A stretch of 36,347 bases of DNA from an uncultured Collinsella sp. (GTDB lineage: Bacteria; Actinomycetota; Coriobacteriia; Coriobacteriales; Coriobacteriaceae), in assembly GCA_902472315.1 (NCBI GenBank), contig CABRNM010000017.1:1-36347 (forward strand), read 5' to 3'. Numbering within the stretch: the stretch's first letter is position 1; each line of letters starts with the position of its first letter. Position numbers and translations under genes: made by a program. Shown one piece after another: positions 31,734 through 36,347 of this stretch. Under the pieces are notes generated by a model that did not search any database, had not been told where the DNA came from, and saw only the letters and a program-made list of their open reading frames with translations.

Positions 31734-33548
31734 ATGTACTGTCGACTTCTTCTCAAACTAATCCTAAGAGACAAGGCCGTATGGATTTGTACGCTCGTTC
31801 TCGCTGCAGCCTTTTCCGTCCCCATTGCGTTCAATTCACCCATCTACGGGCCCTTCTTTATGAAACAGGGCATGCAGGGCTTTGTCGACGCATTCAATAC
31901 GCGCGCGCCCCAGGCCAGCGGCACAGACCTATCTCCAGAGCAGCAAGATGACGCGGAGCTTGCAAGATACGCGAACGCCGCCCTTGCCGCTCAAACCGAC
32001 GCCGCCTTTCTCGATTCTGCCGAGAGCTACTACGCGCTCATGGACGAGGGCTTCCAATCCGGGTCCATCGTGGGAGACCAGGAGACCAATGACGCAGCGC
32101 TCGCATATTGCCGTGCCCTGAGCAGCTCCGGCATCGCGGATATCCCGGCCTCCGCAAACGACCTGCCGTTCCTCTCCTTCCTGCCCTACGCCATTGCCCA
32201 GGCGCCGTCCTTCCTTCCCTTCATCCCCTTCCTTCTCTCGTCGATACTCATGCTCGGCGCCACAAGGCCCGGGACCCTGGCGGCAAAGGCGCCCGTGCCC
32301 AAATTCCGGCGCCTTATCCAAACCGTGTTTTCGATAATCGCCGCGGGGACCGCGATGCTCCTCGCCGGCCTCGCACCCGGGGGCATTTACGCCTTGGCCC
32401 TAAACGGCTTCGGGCAGATCGGGTACCCGATCGCCTTCTTCCATGACGGCGCGCTTACCACCACGACCGCGGGAAACGTCTTCACAGCCCTGCTTCTCGC
32501 GCTGCTTGCGGGCGGAACCTTGATATCCGTTTGCTCCGCCGTCCTATCGACCGCAACGAGGCGCGTCCTCGCGGGCCCCCTTACCTCCGCGCTGCTTGTC
32601 GCGGCCCCGGCATTCCCGTTATTGTCCGATTCGGCACTAGGGCATAATGCCGTGCTCGGGCTCCTGCCGCTGGCCGTATTCTCGCCTATCGAGGCAACGG
32701 GTTACGTAGGATGCTTCCCGACAGAATTCATTGGCTCCGGTTCAGGCAGCGCATCGATGCTTGCCGTGGCCCTGGCATACGTCGCGGTCCTTTTTGCGGT
32801 CGGCGCCGTTGCGACACGTTCCCCCAAACAGTCTGGACCCGCGAAAAAGCACCATGGGCTCGAGCTTCTGGACGTGAGCGTGGGATACGGAAGCACGACG
32901 ATACTTTCAATCGGATCGCTTTTCCTGAGCCCGGGAACGGCGGCGGGCCTCATTGCTCCCAACGGCTCGGGGAAAACCACCCTTCTTGAAGCGCTGTCGG
33001 GCCAATTTCCCACCCGCATCCGCTCGGGAAGCCTGGCGGCAGACGGAATCTGCCAACGTCGATCAGCCGAATTTGCAGAACTCGTCTACCTGAGCTCTTC
33101 GGGCGGCGCGGATCTCTACCCCACGCTATCGGCCCTCGAGCACCTTGCTTTCGTTAGGGAGGCGTGGAAATCGGCCGCCGACATCGACTCGCTCTGCAGC
33201 TCCCTCGGAATCTCCCCATATCTCGACAAGCCGACCCGTAAACTCTCGACAGGAATGAAGCAGCAGGTAAAGCTTGCCATGGCGATATCGACCGATTGCC
33301 CGTACCTTATCCTCGATGAACCGCTGAACGGCCTCGATCCGGGAAAGCGGAAAACCTCCTGCGACGCGATGCGCAGCGAGGTGGCGCGGGGACGAAGCGT
33401 GCTCATTTCAAGCCATCTGCTCGACGACCTGGCAGACCTCACCGACTCGTTCTACTTCATCGAAGCCGGCACGCTCGTGGAAAAGATCAAGTCGTCCTCG
33501 CAGACGCTCAAGCAGGAATACCTCGATACATACGAGGGAGGTGAATGA
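31734..33548 (+). CDS. ABC half-transporter: N-terminal permease fused to ATPase
   Basis: A 604-residue protein. Residues 1-370 form a membrane domain: TM1 at about 15-35, a large outside loop of about 120 residues, then about five TM segments. Residues 380-600 are an ABC ATPase with Walker A APNGSGKTT from 408, signature LSTGM at 504-508, Walker B YLILDE ending D528-E529, and H-loop SSH. The permease resembles ABC-2 types used for peptide, antibiotic or bacteriocin export and immunity. Its signature is degenerate (LSTGM for LSGGQ). The start is supported by TAGGTG about 9 bases upstream. The stop overlaps the ribosome site of the next gene. Substrate unknown. Confidence 0.83.
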   Translation: MYCRLLLKLILRDKAVWICTLVLAAAFSVPIAFNSPIYGPFFMKQGMQGFVDAFNTRAPQASGTDLSPEQQDDAELARYANAALAAQTDAAFLDSAESYYALMDEGFQSGSIVGDQETNDAALAYCRALSSSGIADIPASANDLPFLSFLPYAIAQAPSFLPFIPFLLSSILMLGATRPGTLAAKAPVPKFRRLIQTVFSIIAAGTAMLLAGLAPGGIYALALNGFGQIGYPIAFFHDGALTTTTAGNVFTALLLALLAGGTLISVCSAVLSTATRRVLAGPLTSALLVAAPAFPLLSDSALGHNAVLGLLPLAVFSPIEATGYVGCFPTEFIGSGSGSASMLAVALAYVAVLFAVGAVATRSPKQSGPAKKHHGLELLDVSVGYGSTTILSIGSLFLSPGTAAGLIAPNGSGKTTLLEALSGQFPTRIRSGSLAADGICQRRSAEFAELVYLSSSGGADLYPTLSALEHLAFVREAWKSAADIDSLCSSLGISPYLDKPTRKLSTGMKQQVKLAMAISTDCPYLILDEPLNGLDPGKRKTSCDAMRSEVARGRSVLISSHLLDDLADLTDSFYFIEAGTLVEKIKSSSQTLKQEYLDTYEGGE

Positions 33549-33549
33549 C

Positions 33550-33978
33550 ATGATAGGCAAGAGCTATGCAAAGATAGCGATTGTTGGCTTTGTACTTTGT
33601 CTTGCAATGGTGCTATGTGCATCATTTGCGAGGTATAGGTCCGAGCAGTCGTTCATCGATGGCGCTGAAAATGGGTTTGGCATAGACGGGATGTATGTCA
33701 ACGATGGCGCGACCAGGCCGTCTATGGCGATTCTTGCAGGCGAAGACATGGAATGGCAAATCTGTAATGACGATGGCTCTTGTATGAGTGGTCGTTTGGC
33801 CGCAACGAGCGATCCGAATTCGTTTGATCTTCTCGACAATGATGGATCGGATTGCGGTTCAGTTCACCTGTCGTATGCATCACGAGACGGGATGGACGGC
33901 ATTCTCTACGTCTCCCACGAGACTGGCGATTTCAAGATGCGCAGGACTAACCGAGTGCCGGCTTTTATCGAGGAGTGA
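33550..33978 (+). CDS. Membrane-anchored or secreted protein of unknown function
   Basis: A 142-residue protein with an N-terminal signal anchor (about 8-26, KIAIVGFVLCLAMVLCASFA) and an exported acidic domain containing ICNDDGSCMSG and DGSDCGSVHL. No family is recognised. The ATG at 33550 lies 5 bases after GGGAGGTGA at 33536-33544, which overlaps the end of the ABC gene; a GTG at 33541 is in frame but is inside that site. Close coupling to the transporter suggests a substrate-binding or immunity role, or a cargo. Base composition is lower in GC than the transporter. A hairpin at 33984-34012 follows. Confidence 0.72.
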   Translation: MIGKSYAKIAIVGFVLCLAMVLCASFARYRSEQSFIDGAENGFGIDGMYVNDGATRPSMAILAGEDMEWQICNDDGSCMSGRLAATSDPNSFDLLDNDGSDCGSVHLSYASRDGMDGILYVSHETGDFKMRRTNRVPAFIEE

Positions 33979-33983
33979 GAATT

Positions 33984-34012
33984 CCCGGCGGTCTGCCGAT
34001 CAGGCCGCCGGG
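33984..34012 (+). terminator. Hairpin after the membrane-anchored gene
   Basis: An 8-bp perfect stem CCCGGCGG/CCGCCGGG with a 13-base loop lies 5 bases after the stop. There is no T-run. A weak terminator. Confidence 0.5.
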
Positions 34013-34021
34013 GTATCGAAC

Positions 34022-34057
34022 CCCGCATTCATCCGTACACACACGGATGAATGCGGG
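34022..34057. repeat. Perfect 15-bp inverted repeat
   Basis: Bases 34022-34036 pair with 34043-34057 around ACACAC. No T-run follows. It lies just before an exonuclease remnant, at the joint between unrelated pieces. Confidence 0.7.
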
Positions 34058-34080
34058 AAGTGTCCGGATGAAGTTGATAA

Positions 34081-34416
34081 TCAAGGAAACAATGCCGTTC
34101 TGCCTGGGACGGCTTTGGTCTGGACTTTAACTACAACATCGCAATCGACACTTATCAGCTCGCGCGACGCGCATGGCCAAATCTCGGACGCTGGTGCATG
34201 GAGGACCTTCGAGATTTACTGTACATCCAAAACGACGACGCACACCGCGTGCTCGCCGACTGCGAAGACGAGATGGCTGTCTACAATGCGATCAGAAACG
34301 GCGTGAAGTCCGGAGAGCTTTCTGTCGAACCGCCGCGCCGTCGCGCGAGCCGACCGGGCAACCCGGGCAATCTGGTCCCGGCTCTCCCGGTCGTATTCCT
34401 ACGATATCGCCCCTAG
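34081..34416 (+). pseudogene. DnaQ-like 3'-5' exonuclease C-terminal remnant
   Basis: The frame open from 34081 reads IAIDTYQLARRAWPNLGRWC, then AHRVLADCEDEMAVYNAI, matching the end of DEDDh exonucleases: the iDTxxLAR motif and the Exo III HxxxAD motif are visible. The N-terminal half with the DxE motif is missing and no ribosome site or start fits; a frame from ATG 34198 would lack most of the domain. The last 30 residues are Pro/Arg-rich and unlike the family. A truncated remnant of a DNA polymerase epsilon-like gene. Confidence 0.65.
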
Positions 34417-34428
34417 ATCACCAATGTG

Positions 34429-34668
34429 TCAGATAAAGAATGAGGCAATGGCTGTGATCACGCCTACGGCGGACGCAACGACTGCGCCTTTTTTCCTCTC
34501 CTTTAGTCCGATGATTAGGGTTGCCGTAAAGTAAAGGGCGGAAATGCAGTCTATGGCAAGCAAAACGAGTTCCTTGGGCGGTTTCAGCAAAAGGTCGCTA
34601 GCAAAGAGTAATGCAAGCAGGGCAAAGCCGATTGTGGTCAAGTATCTCGATTGATTTTGCGACAACAT
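34429..34668 (-). CDS. Small three-TM protein, putative immunity protein
   Basis: A 79-residue hydrophobic protein with TM segments at about 11-28, 33-55 and 60-79 and basic residues between the last two (KERKKG). AAAGGAAG 6 bases upstream supports the ATG at 34668. It starts 12 bases after the end of a decayed secreted peptide gene and looks translationally coupled to it. Size, topology and position right after a secreted peptide fit bacteriocin immunity proteins, but I recognise no family, so this is inference. It is the only intact member of its cassette. Confidence 0.68.
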   Translation of the reverse strand: MLSQNQSRYLTTIGFALLALLFASDLLLKPPKELVLLAIDCISALYFTATLIIGLKERKKGAVVASAVGVITAIASFFI

Positions 34669-34680
34669 GGCAACTTCCTT

Positions 34681-35086
34681 TCAGAACATGCAAATGAAAA
34701 GTCGGTACGATGTCATTGCGGTTGCAAAAAAGCCGCCGCCAGGACCGGTTGTCACGAGACCGGCGATAACTTCAGCGGTGCCAACAAGCTAGAGATCGCG
34801 CAGGCAAGCCTCCTCCTTCGCGTTCAGCTTGACCTTGTGAGGGACGGGGCGGTTATTTGCAGATCCGTGAGAATCGCACCACGCCTTGGAATATGAATCC
34901 GCGCAGCGCCCGCGCTCAAAAAAGGGATATATCGTAATTTTCGTCGTAATTGACTCCGACGTAGATATCGCTGCTCTCGGCGGGAGATCCCTCGTCGGCA
35001 TGGGCTGCCGCAACGGGTACAAATGGTGTCATGACAAGGGAGTGGCAAAGAGCTGCTGAGACGATGGAGGGCAGGCATTTCTTCAT
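34681..35086 (-). pseudogene. Decayed secreted peptide precursor (bacteriocin-like)
   Basis: From ATG 35086, with AAGGAG 6 bases upstream, a 56-codon frame encodes a signal peptide (MKKCLPSIVSAALCHSLVMT to AHA at residue 30) and DEGSPAESSDIYVGVNYDEN. It stops at 34916 after a run of six T (34918-34923 on the - strand). Removing one T lets the frame continue: FERGRCADSYSKAWCDSHGS, then KVKLNAKEEACLRDL, then a TAG at 34789-34791, then LVGTAEVIAGLVTTGPGGGF to a stop at 34681. The restored product would be 134 residues, with a Cys pair and a Gly-rich hydrophobic C-terminus. Two lesions make it non-functional, unless the T-run is a sequencing error. Confidence 0.62.
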
Positions 35087-35115
35087 GGCTGGCTCCTTAA
35101 ACTGGTCTTTGATAG

Positions 35116-35454
35116 TTACTCGATGTCGCCTCCTTCCGCTTTATATCCGTTGTATTCGGCGTATTTCTTTAATAAGGCAAGAGGTTCTTCCTCTCCTTCG
35201 GATGAGCCGATGATGTTTCCTTGGTCATCCAGTATGAATACGGACGGAATATGCTCAAGTTCATATTGGTCATTCACGACCTTATCTTAATCTATGTAAA
35301 TGGGAAAGTCTCCTTCATGGACCGAGGCTTCTTCAATCGTGCTGTCCTCAGAAACAGTGAAAAGGTTCTTCCTTAAGGCTGCGAAATTATCAAGTTGTTG
35401 CATATCTTCTATGAGAGATTCGCAGTGCTGACACCACGATGCCCAGATACCGCA
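35116..35454 (-). pseudogene. Thioredoxin-like protein, truncated, with premature stop
   Basis: One continuous frame reads GIWASWCQHCESLIEDMQQL, then IPSVFILDDQGNIIGSSEGE, ending at 35116. WCQHC is a CxxC active site and IPSVF carries the cis-proline, so this is a thioredoxin fold of the TlpA or bacteriocin-accessory type. A TAA at 35287-35289 interrupts it after FPIYID, and the N-terminal third, with any signal sequence, is lost where DUF6273 sequence begins on the other strand. It is 29 bases upstream of the secreted peptide gene, in the same direction. Confidence 0.75.
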
Positions 35455-35889
35455 TCATCGGTATCAACCATGACGACCTCGCCGACGGTAGCGGCAAGGC
35501 GGGGCTGACGTTTGAGACGACCAACGATGTCCTATACAAACACATCTCTCTGGGCGCTCCTGCCGGCCGAGCTCCAGTCCAAGGCGAAGGCTGTCACGAA
35601 GATGACGGACAACGAGGGCGGCGGTAGCGCCGGCACTCCGACGGCAACGAATGACAAGGTCTTCATCCTCTCTACGACCGAGATTTACGGATACCTCCAG
35701 TCTGACGGTACCCAGTACGAGTACTATGCGGCGTCGAGGTATTCTGGACCTGAGATTGTGTGCTATTTCAATACTCGTTCCGTGTCTCCGAGTGACTCAA
35801 CGGACTTTTTCTATGTTGACCCTTTCGGTCGCTGCAAAAGCGGTAGTGCCAACAGTGCCGGCAACGTGTTTCCCGCTTGGTGCTTCTAG
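35439..35889 (+). pseudogene. DUF6273 domain fragment, frameshifted
   Basis: The first frame reads YRIIGINHDDLADGSGKAGL, then TFETTNDVLYKH, and the second WALLPAELQSKAKAVTKMTD to NVFPAWCF at 35889. Both belong to the DUF6273 beta domain of cell-surface proteins, as I recall that family. The join near 35540 lacks about 25 residues that normally lie between them and changes frame. No start or export signal is present. It is a fragment of a large surface protein, ended by the terminator at 35902. Confidence 0.65.
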
Positions 35890-35901
35890 ATTTTCTAGTG
35901 C

Positions 35902-35936
35902 AAGGCCCGCGCGACTCCGCGCGGGCCTTTCTTTTG
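35902..35936 (+). terminator. Rho-independent terminator
   Basis: A perfect 12-bp GC-rich stem (35902-35913 with 35918-35929) with loop ACTC is followed by TCTTTT. It ends the transcript of the DUF6273 fragment. Confidence 0.92.
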
Positions 35937-36329
35937 GCAACCTAACGGACGGTTTGAGGTTCGTGCCGCAAGGTAATCAGGTTGAAGAGAAATGGGGTCA
36001 TAAAGCGGCTCTCAGAGCGTCTGCCGCACTCCCCCGCACCTATCTTTGCGGCGCCCTCGTATGGGGTCCATCCCGCTTGGCGTTTCGTTGCAACAGCCCA
36101 CTTGTCCACCGATCAAGTGAACTACTGGAATAAATACAGCGACACGCTTGTTCGTTACAGTCGCTATACCTATGTAAATCGCCGCGATAAATACAGCCTG
36201 TACTCGGCTGTATACCAGCTACGCGTATGTAGATTCACATCGCGTTAATAAATCGGCTCAAGCTAGTGCAACACGCGCAATTAGCCGCAAAAGGCGATTA
36301 TCGCGTAGGTAGATTATTGGCACCCTGTT
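35937..36329. other. Terminal region without a supported gene
   Basis: One + frame, 35982-36248, ends with Tyr- and Arg-rich sequence (STDQVNYWNKYSDTLVRYSR, then YVNRRDKYSLYSAVYQLRV), which looks protein-like, but its first half does not and no ribosome site fits. ATAAATACAGC occurs twice (about 36132 and 36187). I see nothing else firm. Confidence 0.3.
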
Positions 36330-36347
36330 GCTTAATCAAAATTAAGC
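36330..36347. repeat. Inverted repeat at the very end of the window
   Basis: GCTTAAT-CAAA-ATTAAGC is a perfect 7-bp stem with a 4-base loop ending exactly at the last base. It may be part of a larger repeat at which an assembly broke. Confidence 0.5.

Noticed and set aside
34198..34416. A 72-codon gene with ATG start
   Set aside because: It is only the end of the exonuclease remnant open from 34081; no ribosome site precedes the ATG.
34824..35078. An 84-codon - strand frame over the peptide precursor
   Set aside because: It is the third frame of the region; the signal peptide and continuation lie in the other two.
35287..35289. Recoding of the in-frame TAA in the thioredoxin-like gene
   Set aside because: TAA is not used for selenocysteine, and the gene also lacks its N-terminus, so it is a pseudogene.
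1..36347. tRNA or rRNA genes, prophage or intact insertion sequences
   Set aside because: I found no cloverleaf-like sequence, rRNA stretch, transposase or phage structural gene; only recombinase and surface-gene fragments.

Overview
The window is a GC-rich bacterial chromosome segment whose housekeeping genes and gene order fit an actinobacterium of the class Coriobacteriia, most likely Collinsella or a close relative. This assignment rests on protein character, codon bias and synteny seen by eye; no database search was possible. The order rnj-ftsK-rodZ-like-yajQ-rimO-pgsA-cinA-recA-recX-rny-(ATPase)-spoVS-miaB-miaA-hflX is the block also known, with variations, in Firmicutes such as Bacillus subtilis, so it looks like an old conserved core.

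Region 1 (1-18.4 kb, + strand): RNA decay (RNase J, RNase Y), chromosome segregation (FtsK), cell shape (RodZ-like), lipid synthesis (PgsA), recombination and SOS (RecA, RecX), tRNA and ribosome modification (MiaA, MiaB, RimO) and HflX. Several genes overlap stop to start. A GHKL-type ATPase lies between rny and spoVS, where Bacillus has ymdB.

Region 2 (18.4-21.3 kb): the SOS hub. lexA (-) is followed with a 1-base overlap by a DUF1624 membrane acyltransferase. It is divergent from a small TM-LysM protein that looks like a YneA-type SOS division inhibitor. Three LexA boxes lie between them, and the same box-in-spacer promoter design is found at recA. nrdR and dut follow; the nrdR start codon lies inside a perfect 11-bp inverted repeat.

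Region 3 (21.3-30.0 kb): a repeat-rich convergent intergenic region, an MGDG-synthase-like glycosyltransferase, trxB, a DUF1836 regulator convergent with a DegV protein, and a five-gene (-) operon pgsA2-FHA-MerR-apt-NlpC/P60. The operon recalls the mycobacterial pgsA2-garA-Rv1828 (ftsR) neighbourhood.

Region 4 (30.0-36.3 kb): accessory, decaying DNA. It holds a frameshifted serine recombinase, strong inverted repeats, an ABC half-transporter (permease fused to ATPase) with a small membrane-anchored partner, an exonuclease remnant, and a DUF6273 remnant. It also holds a (-) strand cassette of a broken thioredoxin-like protein, a broken secreted peptide precursor and an intact three-TM small protein. 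I read this cassette as a degraded bacteriocin-like or secreted-peptide locus with its putative immunity gene left intact. It is the most unusual item here.
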